DNA from: Planctomycetota bacterium | GTDB lineage: Bacteria > Planctomycetota > Planctomycetia > Gemmatales > Gemmataceae | Assembly: GCA_016191165.1 (NCBI GenBank) | Contig: JACPPF010000091.1 | Location: 1-64,000 of the forward strand | Length of the DNA: 64,000 bases | Direction of reading: 5' to 3' | Shown: positions 34,090 through 43,342 of the stretch, piece by piece | Layout of the letters: every line of letters begins with the position of its first letter | Numbering within the stretch: position 1 is the first letter of the stretch | Translations under genes and position numbers: made by a program | Notes under the pieces: generated by a model | Databases searched by the model: none | Seen by the model: only the letters and a program-made list of their open reading frames with translations | What the model was told of the DNA's origin: nothing

Positions 34090-34335
34090 ATGGCCGCTCC
34101 CACTGCCGAGCCGATGGTGCGACTGACCTTGACGACTTCGTTCGATCAACAACTCCTTGAGATCGAGGGGAAGAGCGAGGCGACGGGACGATTGTACAAT
34201 GGCGACTTCCGTGGTGAACTGGCGGCGAGTTTGCTGGAGAAATTGCTTCCTCAAATAGCGGACCACCTGCGTCAGAAAACGGCGGTCCCCATCAAGGTCG
34301 ATCGAAGTAACTACACCATTCTCCCCGACCAATGA
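34090..34335 (+). CDS. Small hypothetical protein, 81 aa
   Basis: Starts MAAPTAEPMVRLTLTTSFDQ and shows alternating beta/alpha character (LLEIEGKSEATGRLYNG, ELAASLLEKLLPQIADHL). GGAAGGTG lies five bases before the ATG, a convincing ribosome-binding site. No signal or membrane segment. It ends 151 bp before the following enolase-superfamily gene. Family not recognised. Confidence 0.65.
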   Translation: MAAPTAEPMVRLTLTTSFDQQLLEIEGKSEATGRLYNGDFRGELAASLLEKLLPQIADHLRQKTAVPIKVDRSNYTILPDQ

Positions 34336-34485
34336 TTGCCCGGGCACAACAAGCAATTCGCCGGGGACCATTCGACGTTTTGCCGACCTCGGTATTGGTC
34401 CACCGAGCCCTACCTGACCGCGCGAGCTTGCCCTGCCTGGTTCAATATACTGTCGCGGTCGCCCTGGCCCATCGACGGTCTTCCC

Positions 34486-35562
34486 ATGCAAATCACCGAC
34501 GTACGCGCCGTGCAGTTGACGCGCCACCTGGACCGGCCACAACGCAACTCACGGGAATCGCGCAGCGAACGCACTTTCACCTTGGTCCTTGTCGAAACCG
34601 ACGCGGGGCTGACCGGCCTGGGGGACGCCTATGGCGACCAGGCGCTCATGCCCACCATCATCGAGCGGCGGCTGCGGCCCATGGCGCTGGGACTCGACCC
34701 TTGCCAGATCGACGCGGTCTGGCGGCGGCTGTTCGCGTCGCGCGCTTTTTGGGAGACAGGCGGGTCCGTCCTGTGCGGCATCAGCGCCATCGAAGTCGCG
34801 TGCTGGGACATTCGCGGCCAGGCCGAGGGTGTCCCGGTCGCCGAACTGCTTGGCGGCCGAAAACGCGACTGGATCGAAGCCTACGCCAGCGACTTGCACT
34901 GGGAGGAACCGCCGCGCATGGCGGAGACGGCCGCACGTTACGTGGAGCAGGGCTACCGCTGCGTGAAGACCCACATCGGTGCGCCGGGAGAAGGGGATCG
35001 CGACTTGCAACGTGTTGAAGCCGTCCGCCAGGCGATTGGTCCGGACGTCGGTTTCATGATCGATGTGAATACCGTCTTCGGGCCGGAGCAGGCCCTGGCG
35101 TTTGGCCGAGCCCTGATCCTGTTTCGCCCCTATTGGTACGAGGAGCCCGTCTGGCCCGTGGATGCCTCCGGTCACGCCTGGTTGCGCGCACGGCTGCCGC
35201 TCAAGATTGCCACGGGCGAGAACCTCTATCTGTCCCAGGGGTTTGAGCCGTTGTGGACGCACCAGGCGTGCGATTACGTGATGCCGGACATCCTCCGCTG
35301 TGGCGGAATCGAGCAAACCCGCCAAATCTGCCAGACGGCGCTGCGACACGGGGTGATCCCCAGTCCGCACAACTTCTCCAGCGGTGTCGGCCTGGCCGCA
35401 ACGCTACACCTGATGGCGGCGCTGCCCGAAACCGAATGGCTGGAATTCGATCCCACCGGCACGGCGATCTACGAGGAGTTGTTCATCGAACCGCTGCAAG
35501 TGGAGCGCGGCCGCGTGCGGGTTCCGACGACGCCGGGCCTTGGCGTGCGGCTGAGGAAGTGA
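34486..35562 (+). CDS. Mandelate racemase/muconate lactonizing enzyme family protein
   Basis: A 358-residue cytoplasmic enolase-superfamily enzyme. The N-terminal capping domain runs MQITDVRAVQLTRHL to VLCGISAIEVACWDI. In the barrel, VKTHIG takes the place of the KxK base motif. The three metal ligands lie in FMIDVNTVFG, WYEEPV and IATGENLYL. The conserved late histidine lies in VIPSPHNFSSGVGL, and the C-terminus is VRVPTTPGLGVRL. These features suit a sugar-acid dehydratase (galactonate/glucarate-like group), but the substrate is not determinable. The ATG at 34486 starts the family-typical sequence; upstream codons have no homology. Confidence 0.88.
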   Translation: MQITDVRAVQLTRHLDRPQRNSRESRSERTFTLVLVETDAGLTGLGDAYGDQALMPTIIERRLRPMALGLDPCQIDAVWRRLFASRAFWETGGSVLCGISAIEVACWDIRGQAEGVPVAELLGGRKRDWIEAYASDLHWEEPPRMAETAARYVEQGYRCVKTHIGAPGEGDRDLQRVEAVRQAIGPDVGFMIDVNTVFGPEQALAFGRALILFRPYWYEEPVWPVDASGHAWLRARLPLKIATGENLYLSQGFEPLWTHQACDYVMPDILRCGGIEQTRQICQTALRHGVIPSPHNFSSGVGLAATLHLMAALPETEWLEFDPTGTAIYEELFIEPLQVERGRVRVPTTPGLGVRLRK

Positions 35563-35632
35563 TGGACCTACTTTTGCGAAACTTGCTCCAGGGTCGCCGC
35601 GGTACGTCCCTACGATTCGACATGGGCATCAA

Positions 35633-35638
35633 TATAAT
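35633..35638 (+). promoter_or_regulatory. Possible -10 element before the deacetylase-fold gene
   Basis: TATAAT in an A/T-rich island 36 bases before the ATG at 35674. No good -35 was found at normal spacing. Confidence 0.3.
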
Positions 35639-35673
35639 AGCTATATCCCTTCCCCTCCAAAAGGACGGTGCCC

Positions 35674-36510
35674 ATGAAAATCTTCTACCGTCCGGAACAG
35701 ACCGCGCTCAAGAACGCGGATTGCATGAGCCCGAGCGCCCAGAAGCCGGCCCAAGTCGTTGCCAGCTGGTTGAGTCTCCATCCGACCGCCGACCTGATCG
35801 GCTTTGAGCCTCTGACCCGTACCGACCTGGCCCTGGCTCACGACCGCAACTATGTCAATGGCGTGCTCGATCTCGAAATCCCCAATGGTTTCGGCAACAA
35901 ACTGCCCGAGATCGCGGATTCCTTGCTTTACACCACGGGGTCTTTCTACGCCGCGGCATGCCACGCCTTCACGACGAAAGAGTCGGCCGCCAGTCCCACT
36001 TCGGGGTTTCATCACGCCGGCTACGATTCCGGTGGCGGTTTCTGTACCTTCAACGGCCTCATGATTGCGGCGCAAAAACTCCGGCAGGAACAAGGCGCCG
36101 CCAGCGTCGGCATCCTGGACCTCGACCGACACTACGGCGACGGCACGGACGACATTACCTGGCGTCTGGGCCTCGAAAACTACATCGTGCATTACACGTT
36201 TGGCGGCGAGCGAATTACTCAGGGAAATGCCGAGGAGTGGCTCCAAAACCTGCCAGGCATCCTCGATCGTTTCGCGGCCTGCGACGTCGTTCTCTACCAG
36301 GCCGGCGCGGACCCGCACGTCCATGATCCGTTGGGCGGCATCCTGACTACCGAGCAACTTTACGAACGGGATCGCATCGTATTCAGGACGTTTTTGGACC
36401 TCGGCGTGCCCGTCGCCTGGAACCTCGCCGGCGGTTACCAAAAACCGCTGCGCAAGGTACTGGACATTCATGACAACACGGCCCGAGCTTTCGTGGCCGC
36501 GTTCGGTTGA
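35674..36510 (+). CDS. Histone deacetylase-superfamily (acetoin utilisation/amidohydrolase-fold) protein
   Basis: A 278-residue protein of the arginase/deacetylase fold that removes acetyl groups from lysine or polyamine-like substrates using zinc. Landmarks are PTSGFHHAGYDSGGGFCTFN (catalytic His pair and Gly-rich loop), the metal site in ILDLDRHYGDGTDDI and the third ligand in VLYQAGADPHVHDPLGG. The C-terminal glycine loop reads AWNLAGGYQK. The usual DxDxHxGxG pattern here appears as DLDRHYGDG. AAGGACGG lies just upstream of the ATG at 35674; a GTG at 35668 is also possible. Substrate unknown. Confidence 0.88.
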   Translation: MKIFYRPEQTALKNADCMSPSAQKPAQVVASWLSLHPTADLIGFEPLTRTDLALAHDRNYVNGVLDLEIPNGFGNKLPEIADSLLYTTGSFYAAACHAFTTKESAASPTSGFHHAGYDSGGGFCTFNGLMIAAQKLRQEQGAASVGILDLDRHYGDGTDDITWRLGLENYIVHYTFGGERITQGNAEEWLQNLPGILDRFAACDVVLYQAGADPHVHDPLGGILTTEQLYERDRIVFRTFLDLGVPVAWNLAGGYQKPLRKVLDIHDNTARAFVAAFG

Positions 36511-36541
36511 ATTTGGGATTTCAAAAAGGCGGGAGTGTGAC

Positions 36542-36979
36542 ATGGCCGACGAAGCTACGGGAATCACCACGAACGATCCTTGGTGCTTCGCCGTTCAACT
36601 CGGCGCGGGGCGCTTGATTGAGATTAACGGCGTGATGTCTTACGTCGATGGCTACTGCGACAAGATCGAGTTTCCTGGTTTCATGACGCGCTCCGGGGCG
36701 AGTTTCGGCGTCACCGCGACTTTCCACTTTGTCGAGAAAGCCTGGCCAGACGGTAACCTGACTCGAGGAAACATTTCGCGCATGGTGATGGTGGAGGGCC
36801 AGCTCATGACAGTCGATACCGTGGCGGAAGGCGTTGAGCTAGTGCGGCAAAGAAGCCGAATCGTTCAACAAACCACGCCGGGCGCGATCATCATTACCGG
36901 GGGCGCCATGCCGGAATTGAAAGGGGAACCAGAGAAAAAGCCGCCGGGAACGGGCGAGCCAGGGCTGGACAAAAAATAG
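36542..36979 (+). CDS. Hypothetical protein, 145 aa
   Basis: Starts MADEATGITTNDPWCFAVQL, with beta-rich sequence (LIEINGVMSYVDGYCDKIEF), a helical middle and a disordered Lys/Gly/Pro-rich tail (EPEKKPPGTGEPGLDKK). GGGAG nine bases before the ATG supports the start. It lies 31 bp after the deacetylase-fold gene on the same strand, so the two may form an operon. No motif recognised. Confidence 0.7.
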   Translation: MADEATGITTNDPWCFAVQLGAGRLIEINGVMSYVDGYCDKIEFPGFMTRSGASFGVTATFHFVEKAWPDGNLTRGNISRMVMVEGQLMTVDTVAEGVELVRQRSRIVQQTTPGAIIITGGAMPELKGEPEKKPPGTGEPGLDKK

Positions 36980-37403
36980 GATTGGAAACGGGAACTACCA
37001 GGGGCCCTTGCCAGGCCGCTGCGCTTGCAGCTGGTGATCACGACACGAATACCTTGATTTTGTCTGGATTTCATCCGTATTTGATCCGTGGCCAAATGGC
37101 TTGACGCGGGAATCTTCGGAAAACCGATCCCTCCCTTGAAGGGGTTGATGGTTTGCTTTCAGCTGGCGCGCCGTGGCGTCGGGCGGATTTTTTTTGCACC
37201 CGTTGCGCTCGAAATTCTCGCCGTCTACACCGCTCCTTCACGGCAGACCGCGGCGCTCCGCCCACGCGCAATACAATTCCGGAACGAAATCCCATTTTCT
37301 CCGAGCGGGGCGCTGTGGACATCCCATCCGCACGCCGCGCAACTCTTGCTCTTTCCGGTTCCTGAAACGAACCCCGCGGGGAATCCGCGCGCAGGAGGAA
37401 AGT
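36980..37403. other. 424-bp region upstream of dnaA
   Basis: No gene is supported. Only one sequence resembles a DnaA box loosely (TGTGGACAT near 37315), and no cluster is present. An 8-base T tract occurs near 37190. The dnaA promoter was not identified. Confidence 0.4.
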
Positions 37404-38786
37404 TTGACTACCACTAATGATGTCGTGGCGGCGGTGGCACAGGCCCTCAGCCAACGGATTGGGGAATCTCGGTTCAATCTCTGGTTTGCCAGCAAAACAA
37501 AACTCGCGCACGCCGATGGAATATTCACCGTCGGCGTCGCGAACTTGTTTTTGCAAGAGTGGCTGCAAAAGACGTTTGGCAACGACGTGCAGTCGGCGGC
37601 GGGCGAAGTGCTCGGCGCGGCGACGCGCGTGCGCTTTATCATCGATCCGCAGCTGTTTCAAGCAACGCACGAGCGGCAAACCGATGCTCGCAAGGACAAC
37701 CCGCCCGGCACGCAAGCCGCGCCGCGGCCAGCACCGGACGTGCACAAAAAACCGCGACGCTGGCGCCTGCTCGAGGATTTCGTTGTCGGGCCGTGCAATC
37801 GCGTCGCCCATGCCTTTGCCCTTGGCCTCATCGAGGCGCCGGGGGAATGTCCCAGCCCGCTCGTCATGCACGGCGCGGTCGGCACGGGAAAGACGCATCT
37901 CCTTGAGGGCATCTGTGCCGGCCTGCGGCGAAGCTTTCCCGAATGGCGCATCCTTTTTCTGACCGCCGAGGAATTCACCAATCGCTTCTTGCAGGCGATG
38001 CACCAGAAAACGCTCGGCGCCTTTCGCAAGCAGTTCCGCGCCTGCGATGCGCTGTTGCTTGACGACGCCGGCTTCCTGGCCAAGAAACAGGCAACCCAGG
38101 AGGAGTTGCTGCACACGCTCGACGCCCTCGTCACCGAAGGCCGGCCCGTCGTGCTGACCACCGACTGCCATCCGCGCCTGGCCGATCACTTTCTGCCCGA
38201 ACTCACCGACCGCCTCGTCGGCGGCGCCGTCTTCAGCCTCGCCACGCCCGAGCGTGCCACCCGGCTCGAATTGCTCCGCGCCAAATCCTTCAAGAACGGC
38301 GGCTTGCCTGGCGACGTGCTCGATTTTCTCACCGACAACTTGCGCGGCAACGTGCGCGAGCTGGAAGGGGCGGTCCACGGCATTGTGCATCTGGCCCGCG
38401 TCACCGGAAAGGCGATCGACCTCGATCTGGCGCGGGAGGCGCTCGGCGATCTCTTGTGCCATTCGATCCGGCTCGTCGCGCTCGACGATGTCGAACGCGT
38501 TGTCTGTGAGGTGCTTGGCACTTCGCGCGAACTGCTCATGGCGAAAAAACGCCAGTGGATCTACGCCTTCCCGCGCATGTTGGCGATGTACCTGGCCCGC
38601 AAGCACACCAGCGCCACCTACAGCGAAGTCGGCACGCACTTCGGCGGGCGCAATCACAGCACGGTGGTCGCCGGCGAGAAACGCGTTCGCCAATGGCTGG
38701 CGGACAACATCACGCTGCAACTGGGCAAGCGCATCATGCCGGTGCGGGACATCGTCGAGCAGATCGAAAGGAAACTTGGCGAATGA
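37404..38786 (+). CDS. dnaA: Chromosomal replication initiator protein DnaA
   Basis: A 460-residue replication initiator. The TTG at 37404 is chosen: AGGAGG (37393-37398) sits five bases before it, and family homology starts immediately (VVAAVAQALSQRIGESRFNLWF, domain I). Domain III has Walker A GAVGTGKT (157-164), Walker B LLLDDAGF (217-224; usually DD[IV]QF) and TTDCHPRLADHF. Sensor II is NLRGNVRELEGAV. Domain IV has the DNA-binding signature HFGGRNHSTVVAGEKRV (412-428). Upstream codons out to 37173 have no homology. Neither dnaN nor an origin accompanies it, which is common in planctomycetes. Confidence 0.94.
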   Translation: MTTTNDVVAAVAQALSQRIGESRFNLWFASKTKLAHADGIFTVGVANLFLQEWLQKTFGNDVQSAAGEVLGAATRVRFIIDPQLFQATHERQTDARKDNPPGTQAAPRPAPDVHKKPRRWRLLEDFVVGPCNRVAHAFALGLIEAPGECPSPLVMHGAVGTGKTHLLEGICAGLRRSFPEWRILFLTAEEFTNRFLQAMHQKTLGAFRKQFRACDALLLDDAGFLAKKQATQEELLHTLDALVTEGRPVVLTTDCHPRLADHFLPELTDRLVGGAVFSLATPERATRLELLRAKSFKNGGLPGDVLDFLTDNLRGNVRELEGAVHGIVHLARVTGKAIDLDLAREALGDLLCHSIRLVALDDVERVVCEVLGTSRELLMAKKRQWIYAFPRMLAMYLARKHTSATYSEVGTHFGGRNHSTVVAGEKRVRQWLADNITLQLGKRIMPVRDIVEQIERKLGE

Positions 38787-38803
38787 ATCGCCCGCCGCCT
38801 GAT

Positions 38804-38935
38804 CTCGTTCCCAGGCTCTGCCTGGGAACGCACTGGCCGACGGGCTCTGCCGGCCGGGGAATGCCGGAGCGGGGGGCGCAAGCGGCGAGGCGGAGCCTCG
38901 CGAAACGTTCATTCCCAGGCAGAGCCTGGGAACGA
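38804..38935. repeat. 132-bp element with inverted TCGTTCCCAGG ends between convergent genes
   Basis: The left end CTCGTTCCCAGGCTCTGCCT followed by GGGAACG (38804-38830) is repeated in inverse orientation at the right end (about 38909-38935). Each end is itself a palindrome (CCCAGGCTCTGCCTGGG type). It fills the gap between the dnaA stop and the DUF1549 protein stop and resembles a small non-autonomous element. Confidence 0.8.
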
Positions 38936-38944
38936 GGAAAAAAA

Positions 38945-41461
38945 TCAATGGTTGTACAAGAATTCCTTGGTATTCAACACCGCCCATAACAGGTCTTCCC
39001 AGCCCTGGCTGGCAGGACGCGCTTCGAGGTAGGAACGCATGCGCGTCAATTCGGCAGTGCTCGGCGTGCGCGACAGGGCGACGAGGTAAAGCTCGCCAAG
39101 GCGCTCATCCAGCGGGCGCTTGTCGCTTGCCAGCTTCCGGGCCCGTTCGCCGGCCACTTTCTTGGCGAGTTCCACCGAGTTCATCAGGTGCAGGCTTTGT
39201 GCCAGGCTGCTGTCGGAGCTGCGCTCGCATTCGCACGCGCTGGCGAAATCGGGTCGGCCGAAGACGCTCAGGAAATAGGATTCAAACTGGTTGTCCGGCA
39301 ACTTGACCGCGCGGGTGCCGACGGGGACCCCCTTGAACGCAGGCCTGGTCAGCGTCACGGCGTCGATCGCGTCAAACAGGATTTCCGCGTTGAGCCGGCG
39401 CGGCAGGAAGCGCGAGTAGTTCTGCCGATCGTCCGCGTTGTGGGCGTTGGGCAACGCGCTGAGGCGATAAGCGTTGGAGGTGCAGATCACGCGGATCAAT
39501 TTCTTCAGATCGAACTTGGAATCCACGAAAGACCTGGCCAGTGCGTCGAGCAACTCCGGGTTCGTGGCCGGGTTGGTGGCGCGCAGATCGTCCTCCGGTT
39601 CGACAAGTCCCCGGCCCATGAAGTGTTTCCAGTAGCGGTTCGCAAGCGTGCGGGCGAAATAGGGATTCTTGGGATCGGCCATCCAATCAACGAGCTTGGC
39701 GCGGGGGTCCTCATCGGTGGGGATGGAAAGCGCTGGCCCGGCGAGACCGGCGGGCTGTACGACGGCATTGGTTTTCGGATTGGTCGCCTGCGCCTTGCCT
39801 GCCTTCAAATTGACCACCCACGACGGCGCCGGACCGGCCGGGCCCTTGTTTTTTTTGCCCTTGTTCTTCACGTTCTTCGGCGCCTTCACCTCGACCCGTG
39901 TGAAGAACGCTGCCAGCGACCAGTAATCTTGCTGATTCCACTTTTCCAGCGGATGATGGTGGCACTTCGCGCAGGCGATGCGCTGGCCCAGGAAGAGCTG
40001 CGAAACATCCTCCACCTGCGCGGCGACGTCCTTCACCTCGCGATACCAGATCACCGGCGGCGACTTGATCGCCTCGCCCTTCGCGGTCAAAACGCCACGG
40101 ACAAATTGGTCGAAAGGGACATTCTTGTCGAGCGCCTCGCGAATCCAGCCGTGGAAGGCGATCGTCGGTCGAGCGTCCTCCTTGGCGGTTGCCCGGCGGT
40201 TGCGCAGCACGGCGCTCCACTTGCTTGCGAACAGGTCGGCATAGTCCGCGCTGGCCAGCAAGCGATCGACCAGCTTCGCATGTCGGTCCGCGTCCTTGTC
40301 GGCCAGGAACGCCCTGGTCTCATCGAGCGTGGGCAGCCGGCCGGCGATGTCGATCGTCACGCGGCGGAGGAACGTGCCGTCGTCACACAATTCCGAGGGC
40401 GGCAGGCCAAGTTTTTGAAGTTGACGATAAACCTGCTCATCGATAAAGTTCTTCGCCGCCGGCAACTTGGCGACCGGCGCTCCCAGCGGGATGAGCGCGC
40501 GGAAGACAGCCACGTGCGTTTGATAACGCGCCATCACCGCGACGATGCCGGGGAGGTTTTTCGTCGATATCAAGCCGGATTCATCAACCTGAGCCAGCTC
40601 GCGCTCGTTGGTCTCGAATTGCGAAAGCCGGGTCACATCGACAGTCGAACCGTCGCTCATCCGCGCGATCACGGTCAGCTGCTGCTGGCTATTGAGATCG
40701 AGCAAGCGTTCGCCGGGGAATACGTCGATACCTGTCACGGTCGGATCGCTGGCCCGGCCGTAGGGCGTGCCCTGCTCGACCCAGCGGAGCATGATGCGGT
40801 AAGGGGCGGACGCCGGGTCGATCTTCTTGCCCCCGCCATGCGCCATGCCGCCGGACGCCTTCAGAAGCAACATGCTATGGGCCGGCGCCGACGGCAAGAT
40901 GCGCCGGCCGCGATTTTCCTTGACGACGTATTCGTAATCCTCTTCCGGTTCGAATCCGAGGAGCGACAGCTTGAAGCCGTTTTGTCCGGAAGCCTTGCCG
41001 TGACAGCCGCCGGCGTTGCAGCCGTACTTGGTGAACAGAGGGACGACCTGGTTGGCGAAGTGGACGGGGATATCGTCGATCAGGTTGGTGACGTTGACGT
41101 CCACATCGGCCGTGATCCCCTTGTGCGTGGCGGTGATGGTGGCCTTGCCCTCTTGGAGGGGGGTGACCAGACCGGCGGCGTCGATCTTGACGATGCCCGC
41201 GGGCGTAGTCGAAAAGGTGACGCCGCGGGTAAGGTCGCGTTCGGGGCCGCTAGCGAAGACGCCAGCGACCTGAAGTTGTTGCCAGGCATCGCGGCCTGCC
41301 AGCAAGAAGGCCCCGTTTTTGACACGGCCCGTATCGATGCGCAGACTTTTGAGCGCGCCGGGTTCGCCGAGGCCCTTGGCGCCGCCCGCGGAAAGATTCA
41401 TGGCGGAAGTCAGGAGCGAAACGACCGCGAGCACGGTGGCCGTGATTTGTGGAAACGTCAT
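38945..41461 (-). CDS. DUF1549/DUF1553 protein with Ig-like and cytochrome-like motifs
   Basis: An 838-residue secreted planctomycete cytochrome-type protein (PSCyt family). Signal peptide: FPQITATVLAVVSLLTSAM. Next comes a bacterial Ig-like (BIG2-type) part at about 35-130 (VTFSTTPAGIVKIDAAGLVT). Heme-type motifs are CNAGGCHG (CX4CH) at about 149-156 and CAKCHHHPLEKWNQQ (CXXCH) in the DUF1549 part. The DUF1553 part has YWKHFMGRGLVEPEDD and RLNAEILFDAIDAV. The ATG at 41461 has GAGG seven bases upstream. It lies 102 bp after a DUF1501 gene on the same strand. The set is usual in planctomycetes; the function is unproven, possibly extracellular electron transfer or carbohydrate processing. Confidence 0.9.
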   Translation of the reverse strand: MTFPQITATVLAVVSLLTSAMNLSAGGAKGLGEPGALKSLRIDTGRVKNGAFLLAGRDAWQQLQVAGVFASGPERDLTRGVTFSTTPAGIVKIDAAGLVTPLQEGKATITATHKGITADVDVNVTNLIDDIPVHFANQVVPLFTKYGCNAGGCHGKASGQNGFKLSLLGFEPEEDYEYVVKENRGRRILPSAPAHSMLLLKASGGMAHGGGKKIDPASAPYRIMLRWVEQGTPYGRASDPTVTGIDVFPGERLLDLNSQQQLTVIARMSDGSTVDVTRLSQFETNERELAQVDESGLISTKNLPGIVAVMARYQTHVAVFRALIPLGAPVAKLPAAKNFIDEQVYRQLQKLGLPPSELCDDGTFLRRVTIDIAGRLPTLDETRAFLADKDADRHAKLVDRLLASADYADLFASKWSAVLRNRRATAKEDARPTIAFHGWIREALDKNVPFDQFVRGVLTAKGEAIKSPPVIWYREVKDVAAQVEDVSQLFLGQRIACAKCHHHPLEKWNQQDYWSLAAFFTRVEVKAPKNVKNKGKKNKGPAGPAPSWVVNLKAGKAQATNPKTNAVVQPAGLAGPALSIPTDEDPRAKLVDWMADPKNPYFARTLANRYWKHFMGRGLVEPEDDLRATNPATNPELLDALARSFVDSKFDLKKLIRVICTSNAYRLSALPNAHNADDRQNYSRFLPRRLNAEILFDAIDAVTLTRPAFKGVPVGTRAVKLPDNQFESYFLSVFGRPDFASACECERSSDSSLAQSLHLMNSVELAKKVAGERARKLASDKRPLDERLGELYLVALSRTPSTAELTRMRSYLEARPASQGWEDLLWAVLNTKEFLYNH

Positions 41462-41563
41462 GGAGTCCTCACGAAGGTGGGGCGGAAAAAGGCGGGGGTT
41501 TGCCGCTTGCGGCCTGGCGTTCGCGGATGGTCCTGCGAACGCCGAGCCGCCCGTGGCGAAATG

Positions 41564-42982
41564 TCAAAACAATTCGCGAATGGTCTCGCCGCCACCGGAG
41601 CCAATGGCGTTGGTGACATCGCGCGGGAATTCGGAGGCCACGCGGACTTCGCCGGTGTTGAGCAGTGTTTCCATGACGGTGCCGAGGAGGTGCTGCGGGG
41701 TGTAACGCTGCGTCGCGGGCCGGCCTGCTTGACGGTCGGATTGGCCGATGACCTGACCCATGCGCAAGCCGCCGCCGGCAAGCAGGAGCGGCGTCAGGCT
41801 CGCCCAGTGATCGCGCCCGCCTTCGCGGCCGATGCGCGGCGTACGGCCCATTTCGCCGGTGACCACCAGCAGAATCTTCTCGCTCAGGCCACGCACCTCG
41901 ACGTCGTTGAGGAAGGCAGCGACGGCGTGATCGACCTGCGGTCCCAGCCAGTACATGCCGCCCAGGTTGCGCGGGCTGTTGCTATTGGAGTGCATGTCCC
42001 AGCCTGCGTCCATGACGGTCACGAACCCGCAGCCTTGCTCGACCAGGCGGCGCGCAAGCAGCATCTGTTTGCCAAGCAGATTGGAGGAACGTCGCATGTC
42101 GCCCCAGCGATTGACCTCGGCCTGATCAAAACAACCGGCCGTGTCATAGCTGGACACGACGCGCGGATCTTCACGCGACAGGTCAAATGCCTGCGACACG
42201 CCACGCATCAACAACTCATATGCCTGTTGTTCGTAAATGCCGGCGTTCTCGAACGCGCCGGTGCGGTCGGCCTCGCGGCGGAACGTGTCGAGTTGACTGA
42301 GCAGGGCCCGGCGATCGGTGAAGCGATTGCGCGGCAGGCGCAGCTCAAGGTTCTGCCGGAGCTCGCCGCCGCCGGATGGATCAAAGAACGAGTAATTGGC
42401 GCCCAGATTCGCACTGGCGTTGATGAGCTTGTTCAGCGAATCGGTCTCGAAGTTGCGAGGCAACCTCATGCCGGGGTTGACCGCTTCCGGTGGCAGGATG
42501 ACGTTGTTTGGGATGCCCGTGCGCGGATGGTTTGGTCCGGCGATGCGCGCGTAGAGCGTGCCCATCGGAGCGCGCGTCGGGTTGCCGCCGCCGGCGACGG
42601 TCATGTAGTTCTGGTGATCGGCATTGCCCGAGGCGAAGGAACGTACGATCGCCAGTCGGTCCGCCATCGCCGCAAGTTTCGGGAACGTGCCGCCGAAGGT
42701 GACGCCGGGCAGGCGCGACTGCACTTCGCCGGTGATGCTGCGGATCTCGGCCGGGGCGGTCATCTTGGGATCGAATGTCTCGATTTGCGATGGCCCCCCT
42801 TGCAAGAACAATAACACGACCGCCTTGTCCTTGACCAGCCGACGGGCGCCTTCGGACGCGCGGCTTTGCAGCAGCTGCGGAAGCGTCAAACCGCCGAGGG
42901 CCAGGCTGCCGATGCGTAAGAATTCACGCCGATTGACGCCCTGGCAGGTCCGCACGCTCCGTTCGCCGGTGATCTGGATCAT
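41564..42982 (-). CDS. DUF1501 family protein (Tat-exported, sulfatase-like fold)
   Basis: A 472-residue protein with Tat signal NRREFLRIGSLALGGLTLPQ. DUF1501 is distantly related to alkaline phosphatase/sulfatase. Landmarks are FLQGGPSQIETFDPKM, VTVMDAGWDMHSNSNS and TGEMGRTPRIGREGGRDHWA near the C-terminus. The ATG at 42982 with AAGGA eight bases upstream is chosen; the open frame extends much further upstream to 43336 but without homology. It heads the two-gene set with the DUF1549 protein. Codon use is like its neighbours. Confidence 0.9.
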   Translation of the reverse strand: MIQITGERSVRTCQGVNRREFLRIGSLALGGLTLPQLLQSRASEGARRLVKDKAVVLLFLQGGPSQIETFDPKMTAPAEIRSITGEVQSRLPGVTFGGTFPKLAAMADRLAIVRSFASGNADHQNYMTVAGGGNPTRAPMGTLYARIAGPNHPRTGIPNNVILPPEAVNPGMRLPRNFETDSLNKLINASANLGANYSFFDPSGGGELRQNLELRLPRNRFTDRRALLSQLDTFRREADRTGAFENAGIYEQQAYELLMRGVSQAFDLSREDPRVVSSYDTAGCFDQAEVNRWGDMRRSSNLLGKQMLLARRLVEQGCGFVTVMDAGWDMHSNSNSPRNLGGMYWLGPQVDHAVAAFLNDVEVRGLSEKILLVVTGEMGRTPRIGREGGRDHWASLTPLLLAGGGLRMGQVIGQSDRQAGRPATQRYTPQHLLGTVMETLLNTGEVRVASEFPRDVTNAIGSGGGETIRELF

Positions 42983-43342
42983 GGTTTTTTCCTTGCGCCA
43001 ATACAGGAAAGGACATTTTGGGGTGGGAAGGCGAGCAACAACAAGCCTTTGATGAAACACCGAGCTGTTGCCCGAGTTTCGGCCAAGCAGGCCTATTTCT
43101 TTGAGGTCCATGTTAGTTTGCGCGATTTCGGGGGAGGTTGCAACGGAAAATGAGGTTTTTTGTCTCGGGCGGCTTTCTACAAGAACTGGAATCAAGCGAT
43201 GCACGGCGTGAAGTCCCCCGTGTTGCCAGCACCACCCATCTTCCGGATGATAAGCATTTGCTCTTGAATCTTCCCGGCGGATGTGCCAAAAGCCAGACTT
43301 GACCCGGAATTCGGGCCGCTCTCGGTTTATTGGCAACGGCTT
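42983..43342. other. Divergent intergenic region, 360 bp
   Basis: This gap holds the leaders of the DUF1501 gene (minus) and the TPR gene (plus). It is richer in A/T in its left half (about 42985-43160). I found no clear pair of promoter boxes and no gene. Confidence 0.35.

Noticed and set aside
36980-37403. Replication origin upstream of dnaA
   Set aside because: Only one weak DnaA-box-like sequence and no AT-rich unwinding region or box cluster.
37071-38987. A 638-codon frame antisense to dnaA
   Set aside because: DnaA domains on the plus strand are unmistakable; the antisense product has no motif.
39188-42814. A 1208-codon open frame on the plus strand
   Set aside because: It lies antisense to the DUF1549 and DUF1501 genes, which have clear family motifs. 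High G+C at third codon positions creates such long shadow frames.
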